64,000 nt of DNA from JAFNGF01 sp964567045 (GCA_964567045.1 CAZMLE010000015.1:1-64000), one strand, 5' to 3'; positions 1 through 8,837 are shown, counted from the stretch's first letter. Notes: generated by a model from the sequence alone, not told the origin. Made by a program: numbers and translations.

Positions 1-51
1 AGTTATTGAGTCCATAGGATTGAAGGCTAAAAAAACTCGCTTGTTTTGGGT

Positions 52-267
52 CTAGACGAGTTCTTCCAGCCAGTCGTGCATAACAATCCAGTTGTGGGTG
101 GCCTCCAGAACTGCTGAACAGTCTGGCCCGGCGTGCTCACCGAGGAAATTGGCCACTGCCTGGGGATGATTTGCGAATCGACCTTGCTTGATTACTTGAC
201 CTGCCGCTGTCATTATTGTTCCGTAGCTGAACTTCTTGTGGTAATCTACTGGGACAAAAGTTTTCAT
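52..267 (-). pseudogene. IS110-family transposase, N-terminal remnant
   Basis: The 71 residues match the start of planctomycete IS110-type DEDD transposases. They begin MKTFVPVDYHKK (first catalytic Asp in VDYHKK) and contain LEATHNW (the Glu of DEDD). A TAG stop at 52-54 ends the frame where family members continue for a few hundred residues, so the second half of the RuvC-like domain and the serine-containing Tnp domain are absent. A GGAGG motif precedes the ATG at normal spacing, so the original 5' end looks preserved. It is a truncated, inactive element. Identification is by motif memory only. Confidence 0.8.
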
Positions 268-344
268 AGTGCACCTCCGTTACTAAAATCTTGTTACTGT
301 TGATTGGTAATGCCTAATACATTACCAATCGAGGTGCACTATGT
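265..344. repeat. Nested inverted repeats over the IS110 start codon
   Basis: The outer arms catagtgcacctc (265-277) and gaggtgcactatg (332-344) are perfect reverse complements. Inside them gattggtaatg (303-313) and cattaccaatc (321-331) form a perfect 11-bp hairpin. The left outer arm contains the ribosome-binding site and ATG of the transposase remnant, so a transcript reading towards the gene could fold its own start site into the stem. Confidence 0.85.
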
Positions 345-430
345 ATTAATGCTAACTCCTTACACCCTGAAGGTTACAACCAGCTTTCTGCTATTCTAAA
401 GGGTGACGGAGTTGTAATCAAAAGGTTTGT
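345..430 (-). ncRNA. Possible IS110 bridge-RNA-like structured region
   Basis: AACTCC (355-360) plus CACCCT (364-369) pair with AGGGTG (401-406) plus GGAGTT (409-414). This gives a two-helix stem with a small internal loop and a 31-nt apical loop. It lies directly upstream of the IS110 transposase start. In the IS110 group, the 5' non-coding end is known to encode the bridge RNA. The position and the loop layout fit, but no guide/target complementarity was tested and the element is truncated. Confidence 0.3.
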
Positions 431-537
431 ATCTGTATATTGACATTACCCATGCGAGCCTCACGGGCACAAACGATGTCATTCAGTCATCGCCGATTCG
501 CCTGTTGCTAAACGAAACGGTTATTTCTTTGCCCCAT

Positions 538-572
538 GCTTGCGGAGGAGGGAGAGGATCCTCAGGTGGCCT
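538..572 (+). repeat. Direct repeat, copy 1, flanking the DUF3472 pseudogene
   Basis: The core gcttgcggag-gagggagaggat followed by ggtggcct recurs in near-identical form at 1568-1602. The two copies bracket the decayed gene at 585-1339. A shorter relative, gggagggagaggatt, lies at 52665-52682 next to the rpoD stop codon. Its function is unknown. Confidence 0.6.
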
Positions 573-584
573 ATTGAAATCGCA

Positions 585-1339
585 TTATCGCAGGGCTGCT
601 TGAATTGCCTGATGGTGGGACATGTGGAATTCAGGGCATGAACGAGTCTTTGTACGGTGCGCGAATAGGTGCACCTTACGCCCTACGGTGAACCAGTAAC
701 GGTCGAAAGTGATTATTGCGCCACCCTTGTTCTCATAGAATACACCGTTACCATATCTGCCTGCGATCGTGAACCCATCCGGGGTGATGTTTCGGGCAAT
801 ACGAAGCCCGACGGCGCTTCGCCGAGGGCTGGCCGTGTGAACTTCTCGCCATACTTTGTGAAGCCGGGCACGAAACCGCCGTGGGAGAGGAAGAACTGTC
901 CGTTCTCCACGCCCATGAAGCGGTCGAGTCGATCTGCCCCGCGGCCAGCGCAGCGAGCTGTCTTGCCCGTCGGGTCGTGGCTGAAGCTGGCCGTGGTCAG
1001 TTCGACCCACTGGCCATGTAGTAAGTCCAGGGTGGATCTTCGAGGCCGGCCATCTCGCAGTAGAACGCTTCGATCTTCGTGTCCTTGCCCACGGGATAGA
1101 CAAGATGCACCGACGCGGCGTTGCGACGAGGTTTGAGATTGAAATGCGCGTCCTGCATCGTGCAGGATCATTCCAGCCGGTGATGCCGGAGCGTGGGGAA
1201 ATGCGTGCCCCATGCACGTCCGGGTCGAGGTAGGCGGTGAAAGCGGGATACGCAATTCGGCAGCCGGCTTGGCGGTCACCAGGCCGACGAAGGCCGCAAC
1301 CGCCAGCATGAAAGCGAAGGAGTGATTTTGCCGTTTCAT
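585..1339 (-). pseudogene. Decayed secreted DUF3472/DUF5077-type protein
   Basis: The gene starts with a signal peptide (MKRQNHSFAFMLAVAAFVGL, ATG at 1339, AGGAAG upstream) and then switches frame several times. Pieces recognisable from the planctomycetal DUF3472 family occur in order in three frames: PAFTAYLDPDVHGAR with SGITGWNDP (about 1180-1245); MQDAHFNLKPRRNAASVHLV to WTYYMASGS (about 1010-1158), where the middle of the protein is missing; and WVELTTASFSHDPTGK, RLDRFMGVENGQFF and FVPGFTKYGEKFTRP (about 840-1010). A tail ending QAIQAALR follows in another frame. Frameshifts and a large internal deletion make it non-functional. Confidence 0.75.
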
Positions 1340-1830
1340 ATTCTTCCTAAAAAACATTCTGGAGGTTGTTATCCTGTCGCGTGACGTGATGGGTACAACC
1401 ACAATCACGACTCGTGCATATCCAAACATGATACCATACTACCAGCCATCCACCGACGCATCAAGCGAACCGCAAACCAGAGCACGAACCAAACCGCAAG
1501 CCTATGTAAGGCATCGGTTGTCATAGGTGTACATCTATAGCAAGAGAAGCGGATCCCGTAGCGCCGCGCTTGCGGAGAGGGAGAGGATTTGGCGGTGGCC
1601 TCTCACTGATGTATTAGCGGCGGCCGCCTGCCGGTGACGAGCGACGCGGCGGAGGGAGCTATGATGAGATTGTAACTACGGGCGGTTCATGACCACTATT
1701 ACGCTGCCCATGTCAACTACATCGTATGTGTTGAGGCTGGCTCTGTGACATCATGCCGTGGTGGGAAGTCCACGTTCAGCCAAATCTCGATCGTATCTCA
1801 GCTGACGACACCTTTCCATCAACCATTGCA
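1340..1830. other. Intergenic stretch without a supported gene
   Basis: Apart from the second copy of the 35-bp direct repeat at 1568-1602, I see no coding signal or RNA gene in this stretch. The 78-residue frame at 1753-1989 runs antisense into the pectate-lyase-like gene and has no family resemblance. Confidence 0.5.
1568..1602 (+). repeat. Direct repeat, copy 2
   Basis: This is the partner of 538-572: gcttgcggagagggagaggat and ggtggcct are in the same order and orientation, with a few mismatches between the halves. Together the pair flanks the DUF3472 pseudogene about 1 kb apart. Confidence 0.6.
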
Positions 1831-3156
1831 CTAATTACTTACATTCAGTCCGATTTGTACGTTCCCTTTCGACTGATTGATGATCCGTTCGGAGCCCGTG
1901 AATATATTCTCAGCGATTATAGCACGGCCAATGTCTTTGCCGAGTTGAATCTGCGGCCGATCCTGTCGGAATTCACATCCCCGAATTAGAACGGTGCCGC
2001 TTTGGGCCTGGATTGCCGCGCGATTTCCGTCTTTGCCACCCCATTGGACAAACGTACAATCCCCGAAACCAACGGTTCCCGCCCCTGCAATCTTCGCTAT
2101 CTGATTACACGGGCCCCAGAATGCACAGTTCACAAAGCGGATACTTCCCGTATTGGTTTCCGCGATTTCAATCATCGTAGGATCCGGCCCATGAAAAGAT
2201 ACGAACTCACCATTGGTAATCAACAGCCCGTACGGGGCACATTGTTCCGCGACAAGAGCTGTATAACAGTCATCGGCTCCGATGCCAAGAAAGTTGCCAT
2301 TGCATACGCCTGCTTTACTTCTTATAAACTTATAGCCAATTTTGTAACCGAAACAGAACGTATTATAAACATACTGCCAATCGGAACGACCAAAGATAAA
2401 TGCTTCACCGTTTTCCATTTGCCACTGGAACAACTTAGGTTTCGTGCTCCACCAGGGATTGAAGTGAACATTCTCAATTCGTCCAATGTCGTAGATGGCA
2501 TCGACCATGATGCCTCGCCGGATCGGCTGACCCTGTACGTCACGGATCAAATGACGCTCGTTTTGTGTGGCGTCGATGCCGTTGTATGGATTGAGCATCT
2601 CCACCGCAAGAACAGCTGGGTTTTTGCCCCGCATGGCGATTGCCCAGGGATACGGTTTGGGCACGCTATCCACATTTTGTTGAGGATAGTATATCACCAC
2701 GCCCTTCAGAGTACTGTTTGTGTTGAGGGTAATGAACGCGGGTCCCTCCTCGTTGCCTGCGCTTTCTGTCACTAGAAGCGTGGTGCCGTCGTCCGTAGGC
2801 TTGGGAAGTCCGCGATCCCTGATGCCGTTATGGGCGGGCACCGACTGCCACAGTCCCGCCAGCGTGACAGCCTTGGGAATGTTCAGATGGCCCGCAAAAA
2901 AATAGTTTCCGCGAGAAGCATAAACAACCCCGCCTCCGGCTTCTCCCGCCGTATTCAAGGCCTTTTGAAACGCTGACGTGTCATCCGTTTTCTCATCCCC
3001 CACAGCGCCGAAATCACGCACATCCCAAAAATGCGAGCCCAAATCAGCCTGGGGCGACCTCTCGGCATGACCTCCTGCCGCATACAGCAACAATACGCCA
3101 AGAAAGATAATACAAGATTGTCTTAAGGTCCGTGCTTCAAAAAGATTACTACACAT
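1831..3156 (-). CDS. Secreted pectate-lyase-superfamily (right-handed beta-helix) protein
   Basis: After a signal peptide ending near AAGGHA, the N-terminal motif WDVRDFGAVGDEKTDDTSAF is the hallmark of the Pectate_lyase_3/GH28-like beta-helix family. The rest of the roughly 440 residues shows the rung-like alternation of V/I/N/G typical of a parallel beta-helix. It probably acts on polysaccharide outside the cytoplasm, though the substrate and catalytic residues cannot be read from sequence. ATG at 3156 is preferred because AAGGTG precedes it. An upstream GTG at 3201 is open but lacks a ribosome-binding site. Its neighbours are a pseudogene and an unrelated unknown gene, so no operon is indicated. 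Confidence 0.75.
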   Translation of the reverse strand: MCSNLFEARTLRQSCIIFLGVLLLYAAGGHAERSPQADLGSHFWDVRDFGAVGDEKTDDTSAFQKALNTAGEAGGGVVYASRGNYFFAGHLNIPKAVTLAGLWQSVPAHNGIRDRGLPKPTDDGTTLLVTESAGNEEGPAFITLNTNSTLKGVVIYYPQQNVDSVPKPYPWAIAMRGKNPAVLAVEMLNPYNGIDATQNERHLIRDVQGQPIRRGIMVDAIYDIGRIENVHFNPWWSTKPKLFQWQMENGEAFIFGRSDWQYVYNTFCFGYKIGYKFIRSKAGVCNGNFLGIGADDCYTALVAEQCAPYGLLITNGEFVSFHGPDPTMIEIAETNTGSIRFVNCAFWGPCNQIAKIAGAGTVGFGDCTFVQWGGKDGNRAAIQAQSGTVLIRGCEFRQDRPQIQLGKDIGRAIIAENIFTGSERIINQSKGNVQIGLNVSN

Positions 3157-3201
3157 TCGTTTCACCTTTTCCCTTCGGTAAGAAAATGGAGAACTGCACA
3201 C

Positions 3202-3685
3202 ACAACGTTGTTAATTGTAGTTAACAATGTTCTCCACGTCAAATGCGCAGCCGTTTGCACTCTTGCGTCTTGTGGGCGGAACAAGTCTCTCAGACAGAAG
3301 ACAATCTGTTTCCGCCACCATCACCCCGATATGGAACGACCGCTGGCGAGTCAAGGGGCTGGGCATGCGCATACGACACGCTAAAACTGGATTACAGAAA
3401 AAAGCACTTGACGCTATACATAGCAACGGCTGATGAACCCAACTATTATACCGAGCCCGCACCCTTTGGGCGAAAGCCCTAAACTGTAGAGTCACAAAAA
3501 CGCAGACATACCGTTGGCGCCGAAGTACCTCATGGCGAGCCCAAGACGTATGCCGAGATCGACTACCACCGCGGCTGCCGTAACATAAGGGGGTCGATGT
3601 ACCCGACACAACAAAGTCGTGCCTCCAACGCTGCCTGCTATAATCCTCGTGAGCGCATTCGATGTCGGTCCGAAGCACAATTGCA
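3202..3685. other. Intergenic stretch without a supported gene
   Basis: Short frames exist on both strands (for example 3211-3678 minus and 3227-3433 plus), but none has a ribosome-binding site, a plausible composition or any family motif. No RNA gene or strong palindrome is visible. Confidence 0.5.
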
Positions 3686-4801
3686 TCAGTGAAGCCTTTC
3701 GATCAAGCTCATGCACTTAGCCAACTCATCCTTTGACACCTTCAACACACTCCTGGTGCACTCCGAGAGGAAGCGCTGGTGAAAGGCGCCATACAAGTCC
3801 TCGAAGATAGCTTGATTGACGTTTCTCCTTATTATGAACGTTGACCTCACCCCAGACCTGGGTTCAAACGCCATAGGTGTTAAGGTCATGAGACCCCTAT
3901 CTAAGTCAGCCGACTTAGCATCCATAGCTACAAGCGAAAGAGGAACCACATTGGTGACCCTGGTATCGAGTCCCATACCACTCATCTCATTCTGCCACAG
4001 TTGGTATCTTGGTATCGCCTGACAAAGATGTTTAATGAAGTTCATGCCAAATACGATCGCATAATGCAAGACGGCCGCCTCTGAGGTCGGATCGCACATG
4101 AGCATTTCCCCACTGCGCTTCCGGCCTTCTTTTAGCCAATTCCGCAACTCGTCTCTGTGATGCCCCTCTATTTCAGCCCCCTTTTTCAGCGCTTCAACCT
4201 CGTCCTCTACCAAGCGATATAGGTTTTGACCGGCTAGAAAGATAGATTCATTCGCGCGACCGCGCAATCCGTCCAAGTCATACGGCGTGCCGCTCACTCC
4301 ATGCACAACCTCTACATATTGTTTCCCTGTTTCGGGCGGAGCTGGAATCGGGACGGTAGCCGCAATCTTTGTCACGGCCTCGTGGCGTTCCTCGAAATCT
4401 TTGTCTGTTTCAGCAAACCTCACGGTCGACAGTTTATACTTGTTTTCTTCCAATTGCTCTCGTTGACCAAAGAACTGGGCTCCTCGTTCCACACCGAAAA
4501 GTACCTGTGTTACCCGATATTGGTCGTCTAACTCTTGGCCGTCGACAAGTACCTGCACGTAGGTCTTCCCGGCATTTCTGATGTTAGACCAATATTTGGA
4601 TAGAGAGATGTGTTCAAGCTTCCATTGGAATGCATTGGCGATGGCTCTCCAGAGTTGACCACCCATACCAGACCACTGGGTGTTCTGGTTTCGACCGGTG
4701 TAGAAATCTTGGACAACTGCTATAGCACAAAAAACTCGAAATACGCGTGCCCCACCAATTTTAACTTCTTTGAAAATTACGTCTACATTATGGTCATCCA
4801 T
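3686..4801 (-). CDS. Unknown protein, C-terminal half PLD/effector-like
   Basis: I do not recognise a named family. The start MDDHNVDVIFKEV at 4801 is chosen because the preceding open frame contains scraps of a transposase on the other strand. Residues about 215-300 (ANESIFLAGQNLYRLV, then a charged helix, then LMCDPTSEAAVLHYA) resemble the phospholipase-D-like region of some prokaryotic effector proteins, but no HKD motif is visible. The last 100 residues alternate strand-like segments ending QAIFEDLYGAFHQRFLSE. There is no signal peptide or membrane segment. It sits beside a mosaic of mobile-element scraps, so it is probably accessory. A role in defence is only a guess from context. Confidence 0.55.
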   Translation of the reverse strand: MDDHNVDVIFKEVKIGGARVFRVFCAIAVVQDFYTGRNQNTQWSGMGGQLWRAIANAFQWKLEHISLSKYWSNIRNAGKTYVQVLVDGQELDDQYRVTQVLFGVERGAQFFGQREQLEENKYKLSTVRFAETDKDFEERHEAVTKIAATVPIPAPPETGKQYVEVVHGVSGTPYDLDGLRGRANESIFLAGQNLYRLVEDEVEALKKGAEIEGHHRDELRNWLKEGRKRSGEMLMCDPTSEAAVLHYAIVFGMNFIKHLCQAIPRYQLWQNEMSGMGLDTRVTNVVPLSLVAMDAKSADLDRGLMTLTPMAFEPRSGVRSTFIIRRNVNQAIFEDLYGAFHQRFLSECTRSVLKVSKDELAKCMSLIERLH

Positions 4802-4845
4802 ACCACGAATCCGATCATGTCCGCAACATCGCCAAAAACAATCTC

Positions 4846-5012
4846 TGTAATGGTGACTGTCTGGAGGACCTGGAACGCTTGAGAAACGAAGCAGCCGGAG
4901 GAATTCTTCCAAGAAGCTATCATTGATGCCGACGGTTTCAGGAAGATACTTATCCGGGGTGACACCGATCTCTCGACCCGGCACTTAGACCGTTGGGATG
5001 CCAGAGGGGCAA
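4846..5012 (+). pseudogene. IS1380-family transposase scrap
   Basis: NGDCLEDLERLRNEA (from about 4849) and, after a frame change, FQEAIIDADGFRKI plus LIRGDTDLSTRHLDRWD match two separated parts of IS1380-type DDE transposases. The RGDTDxS...HLDRWD block is characteristic. The intervening hundred or so residues are missing, so this is an internally deleted fragment. Its 3' end runs in frame into an unrelated isomerase-like scrap. Confidence 0.7.
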
Positions 5013-5265
5013 GGCTTATAAACCTTGAGCCATCTTTCTTCGTGCTGCTCAGCAAAGAACACCCTGATCTGAAAACCAGCGAATCGCTTTCGGCGGGTAT
5101 GCGTAGTGAGCTCAGAAAGAGGTTGGACGATTATGGCATAAAGATGGTCAATTACTACGCACCTATCGACTCTAAGACAGAAGCCTTCCGCAGCATATTT
5201 GACTTTGCCAAGGAAATGGGTGTGAAAACACTCGTTGCCGAGCCGCCGGCGGTCAAGTTCGCATG
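5013..5265 (+). pseudogene. Sugar-phosphate isomerase/epimerase scrap
   Basis: LKTSESLSAGMRSELRKRLD, then GIKMVNYYAPI and IFDFAKEMGVKTLVAEPPA, are typical of the first third of TIM-barrel sugar phosphate isomerases/epimerases (AP endonuclease 2 superfamily). The barrel stops abruptly after AEPPAVKF, where a ThiF-like sequence begins in another frame. No metal ligands of the C-terminal half remain, so it cannot be active. Confidence 0.65.
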
Positions 5266-6219
5266 GTTATACCAGGAATGGGATGCCTTAACTGCATCAG
5301 CGGTATTGATGTAGCCACCGCCCAACAAGAAATGCTGCCAGAACCGGATAGGCAGGTAGCTCTCCAACTCGGCTACATTGCCGGCGCCGATGTGCCTGCA
5401 CCGGCAGTGGCACCTTTGAATGGTGTTATTGCCAGCCTTGCCGTCACTGAGTTCATGGCATGGGCAACGGGCTTTAAGCCCCTACGCCGGTTCATTTTCT
5501 ACGACTTTGTGAATGCAAGGGTCACCCCCTACACATTCAAAATGGACCCGAGCTGCTTTACCTGTAGCGCAACAGGCTCATTGGCTGTTGGCGACAGTGG
5601 CTGCTTTCTCGGTTACGTCGACATCGATGAAGAACAAAGGACACTGTACATTAGGACACTGGCACCAGTGAAAGTCCCCACAAGCAAGAGGCAAGAGGTA
5701 GCCGAGCTTCTGATGAGGGTCAACCAACGCTTTCTACTTGGCAATTTCGACTTGAACATGGACAGCGGTGTCATAGCGTATAAGACAAGCGTCATGCTCG
5801 GCGACAGCAGCCTTCACGATGACATCATTGAACATCTGCTCTATGCAAACTGGCGGGCTGTGGACAGATATTTCCCCTTTTCTGGTCTTATGACGCCCAC
5901 GGTCATACCAGATGGCAATGGAGGTTTTGCTGCAGCTTCAGAACGCGAAAGCCTTGTAATATCAAGTGGTTCTATTGGCCAGTCCAATCTGTGGCGAGAT
6001 TTCGGCGTGATTTGCAGACGGGCAAGGCTGGAGCGGTGGCCAAAGTGGTGTCATGTCCTGCGGAAGAACTGTGAGACAGACTGGGCCCAGAAGTTTCCGC
6101 AGTACGTTGTAAGCGCCTGGAGCGGGCACGGTATGGAAGTCTCCGCCAGGTACTACTTGCAGGTTCCGGAGCAGCCGTATCACGCAGTTGCTACGCCAGC
6201 TATTGAAGCAGATAGGTAA
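5263..6219 (+). pseudogene. Chimeric reading frame: ThiF (E1-like) tail + YbjN-like + integrase tail
   Basis: One uninterrupted 318-codon frame joins three unrelated pieces. Residues about 1-108 are the C-terminal part of a ThiF/E1-like adenylyltransferase (GMGCLNC, YIAGADVPAPAVAPLNGV, DPSCFTC; the CxxC pairs of its zinc site). Residues about 110-230 resemble a YbjN-type domain (LAPVKVPTSKRQEVAELL, LGNFDLNMDSGVIAYKTS). Residues about 237-312 are the end of a tyrosine recombinase (HVLRKNCETDWAQ, GHGMEVSARYYL, with the HxxR, H and catalytic Tyr). The recombinase catalytic core starts too late to work. Whether the chimera is expressed is unknown. A tRNA-Gly gene follows 160 bp downstream, a usual target of such integrases. 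Confidence 0.65.
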
Positions 6220-6379
6220 AACCTTCCGTCCTTCTTGTCAGCAAAAAGGAGCTTGCAATTTAGGTCGCTTTGATATATTCTGATTGTGTCGAAAAAAGGT
6301 GACAGAATGGTTGTGAACTGCCACAAAACCGGTATTGTCGAAGTGCTACTTGCTGTAAGGCGTTAATAATAAGATACTT

Positions 6380-6451
6380 GCGGGCGTAATTCAGCGGCAG
6401 AATGTCAGCTTCCCAAGCTGGACGTCGTGGGTTCGAGTCCCATCGCCCGCT
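6380..6451 (+). tRNA. tRNA-Gly (anticodon CCC)
   Basis: The acceptor arms gcgggcg (6380-6386) and cgcccgc (6444-6450) pair fully. The anticodon loop ttcccaa (6410-6416) gives CCC at 6412-6414, and the T-loop is ttcgagt. The gene does not encode CCA. It lies just downstream of an integrase remnant, which suggests a former attachment site. Confidence 0.93.
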
Positions 6452-6610
6452 GTTTTGTAACCATAGTATGTATGAGTACTTGTCCGAATGGTGGTTCCTT
6501 AAGCAGCATGTCGTATCGTCCATTCAGGACGGGCGACTCTAAGAGCAGGGCAATATGTGCGCTGCCGTCTTACCACCCGAGGCTCATTTCTTCCAGGCGG
6601 ATAGTCGTAC

Positions 6611-8245
6611 TTATCTGTTCTCGTCCACGGGCTTATGATATTTCTTCTCGCCCAGCGGCGACCACAGCCCGAAACTATCTTCGTGTACGTGGCATTTGCC
6701 CTGGCAGGTCCACTTCTGACCGTAATTATAGCCGAACCACAGATACTCATCCCCGCCGCCATTCTCCGTTGTGATCACATAGCGAGCCGATACATTGCCG
6801 ACCCCGAGAACCTTCTGGCCCGGCAGATTCGCATCAGCCTTGTTGGCGTCAAAGGGAATCCAACCGTACGGCGGCAGATAAACCTCGACCCATCGATGAA
6901 ACACATTGTCGGGCCATCCGTCATCGCCGCGTAGACTCACCGCCCCGACATACCGTACCGGCACGCCCGCCGCCCGGCATAGAGCAATCATACAATATGA
7001 ATATTCTGAACATGACGCCGTTCCCCGCTTCAGGACCACGGGCGCCGGATTCCATCCTCCCACGGGCTTAAGATTGTAGCTAAGATGTTCTCCAAGATAA
7101 TCCGTCACCCGCCTGGCCACCCAGTAAGGATTCTTCTGTCTGCCGGCAATCTTGTGCGCCAGCTCCTGGATATAAGGATCCTCAATGAGATACTTCTCTC
7201 CATCCTGCAGGTATTTATCTTTGATTTCTTTAGGGATTTCGTCCACCATGCCAACCTTGTCGGGATAAATAAAGTACTCCGCTGCGTATATATTTGCTTT
7301 CACCCTCCATCCAGTTCGAATCAGACTATAAGCCTGCCTATCAGTATAGCGGAAATGAGCCATTTTCTGGCCCCATTCGTCCTCGACTATTTCCGCCGGC
7401 TCCGAGTCAAATTCAATCGTGCCCAACAGCATCTGGTTGTCGCGATCCCTCGGCAGCGGAAGATAAATGTCCAGTGTTTTGATAGTGCCTGGCCCGTAGT
7501 TGCGAAACTCCTTGATAAAGTGCAGTGACATTGGGCGTTCGTCCCATCTGCTGAGGATATTGTCGTCGAAGACCTTTACCTTATATATCTGACGGTTTTC
7601 GTAATCGACGTTCCACAGAACTCCATTTGCCCACGCTAGGCCATACGGCACCGGCCCGTAACTTCTCAGAGAGGAAAGACACAATCCGTCGGCGGGGTCA
7701 ACAAGGTAAATCCGGTCTTCACCTCGATCCGCTACCCACAGATATTTACCGTCGAACGTTAGCCCCGTAGGCTCCTCCGCCGGAGACGGGAAAAACCGTG
7801 CCGCCCCACCATCGACCGGAGAGACCATCATCAGAATGTCCTTCTTGTGATCTACTATCCACAAAAACCTGCCGTCCCAGCCGATGTCTCGGGGATCGGT
7901 TGTGCTTGATTCTACGACCTTCACCACATTGCCGCTGTCTGTATCCAAGCGGTACAGCAGGTTTTCCCCTGAATCGATGTGCCACAGGCACTGGCCATCC
8001 CATGCCAGCCCTTCAGGGGCGTGGCCTGGCGTTTCAAAACTCTTTATCACCTGGCCCGTCTCGGAGTCTATCGCGTAGATTCTCTCGGTAAACGCATCCG
8101 CCAGCCACAGATTCTTTCCGTCGAATGCCAGCCCTTTGGGGCAAGGCCCCGGCGTCTCTATGACCTTCAGTACATCACCCACCTTACCTGATGCTCCACA
8201 AGCCACTACCAATAGGACTATGATACACGTACTTAGTTTCTGCAT
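6611..8245 (-). CDS. Secreted beta-propeller + transglutaminase-like protein
   Basis: A signal peptide (residues 1-20, MQKLSTCIIVLLVVACGASG) is followed by about six repeats of the type GLAFDGKNLWLADAFTERIY, an NHL/YWTD-like propeller spanning roughly residues 22-225. The C-terminal half carries a transglutaminase-like core: Cys in RGTASCSEYSYCM, His in NVFHRWVEVYLP and Asp in GWIPFDANKAD, about residues 405-470. The fold is that of bacterial transglutaminase-like proteases or cross-linkers. The cysteine could instead be a lipoprotein lipobox (VVAC). It is a single gene with tRNA-Gly downstream and FGE remnants upstream. Confidence 0.8.
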   Translation of the reverse strand: MQKLSTCIIVLLVVACGASGKVGDVLKVIETPGPCPKGLAFDGKNLWLADAFTERIYAIDSETGQVIKSFETPGHAPEGLAWDGQCLWHIDSGENLLYRLDTDSGNVVKVVESSTTDPRDIGWDGRFLWIVDHKKDILMMVSPVDGGAARFFPSPAEEPTGLTFDGKYLWVADRGEDRIYLVDPADGLCLSSLRSYGPVPYGLAWANGVLWNVDYENRQIYKVKVFDDNILSRWDERPMSLHFIKEFRNYGPGTIKTLDIYLPLPRDRDNQMLLGTIEFDSEPAEIVEDEWGQKMAHFRYTDRQAYSLIRTGWRVKANIYAAEYFIYPDKVGMVDEIPKEIKDKYLQDGEKYLIEDPYIQELAHKIAGRQKNPYWVARRVTDYLGEHLSYNLKPVGGWNPAPVVLKRGTASCSEYSYCMIALCRAAGVPVRYVGAVSLRGDDGWPDNVFHRWVEVYLPPYGWIPFDANKADANLPGQKVLGVGNVSARYVITTENGGGDEYLWFGYNYGQKWTCQGKCHVHEDSFGLWSPLGEKKYHKPVDENR

Positions 8246-8291
8246 ATCGGCCTCCCTAATCTTGAATACGCCAAGCGCTAATCGGGATCAA

Positions 8292-8590
8292 TTATAGGTT
8301 GTCAACCACGCAACGGAAGCCTATCGTTGCGCAGCGGTCAAGTCCGTGCCACATCAGAATGAATTTTGCGGCAAAGTTGCACGCTGCCGAACCGGCGTCT
8401 GCATACCACTGGGAGCCTTCGGCCTTATAGAAGGAACCTCCACGAATGATGCAGAACCGTGTGCGGCCATCGCTTCGCTCGCTTTCGGTCCATTCCCAGA
8501 CCCTGCCCCAAGAGTAGACGCGATCGTCAAGCCGCTGGGCAGCGTACTGCCACTCCTGCTCCATGGGCAGGCGTTTTCCCGCCCACAGCT
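8292..8590 (-). pseudogene. FGE-sulfatase (SUMF1) domain scrap
   Basis: WAGKRLPMEQEWQYAAQ, then SWGRVWEWTESER, IRGGSFY and RCATIGFRCV are the successive signature blocks of formylglycine-generating-enzyme-like domains. Between YSWG and VWEW, where the family has many tens of residues, there is nothing. The piece is therefore an in-frame internal deletion, and it also lacks the N-terminal half. Its start codon is not identifiable. Confidence 0.8.
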
Positions 8591-8627
8591 AAGGCCAAAA
8601 TAACGTGTGTTCTTTGCTTAGCCAGCA

Positions 8628-8837
8628 TCATAATGACTCTAAATTTCGCTGTTTTGAGAAGCATTTGCATAAGCCTTTTCTGCAAAGAAGTTCGCGTTCG
8701 TTTTCAGCCCCCCGTGGAAATTGGGTTTGATTGGCTTTGTTTTCCTGGCCACTGAGGGTGGATTCATTTTCATAATCCTTTGTCAAGAATGGATTTGCGT
8801 TCATTTGGGCTTTTCGGAAATTGGCTTTGTTTTGCAA
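8628..8837 (-). repeat. Dispersed planctomycetal KANF/KANQTQF-type repeat
   Basis: Read on the minus strand, the sequence has two copies of an acaaagccaat(caaaccc)aatttcc unit separated by aaaggattatgaaaatgaatc. The conceptual peptide (NKANFRKAQMN, then ENKANQTQFP) is one I recall from many short spurious frames in Phycisphaerae assemblies. It is more likely a dispersed non-coding repeat than a gene: it has no ribosome-binding site and a low-complexity composition. Confidence 0.5.

Noticed and set aside
669..1136. Plus-strand 155-codon frame over the DUF3472 pseudogene
   Set aside because: It is a shadow; the minus strand carries recognisable DUF3472 segments in several frames.
6260..6523. 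Minus-strand frame across tRNA-Gly (peptide ...GRWDSNPRRPAWEAD...)
   Set aside because: It is the classic spurious translation of the complement of a tRNA gene. The tRNA explains the sequence.
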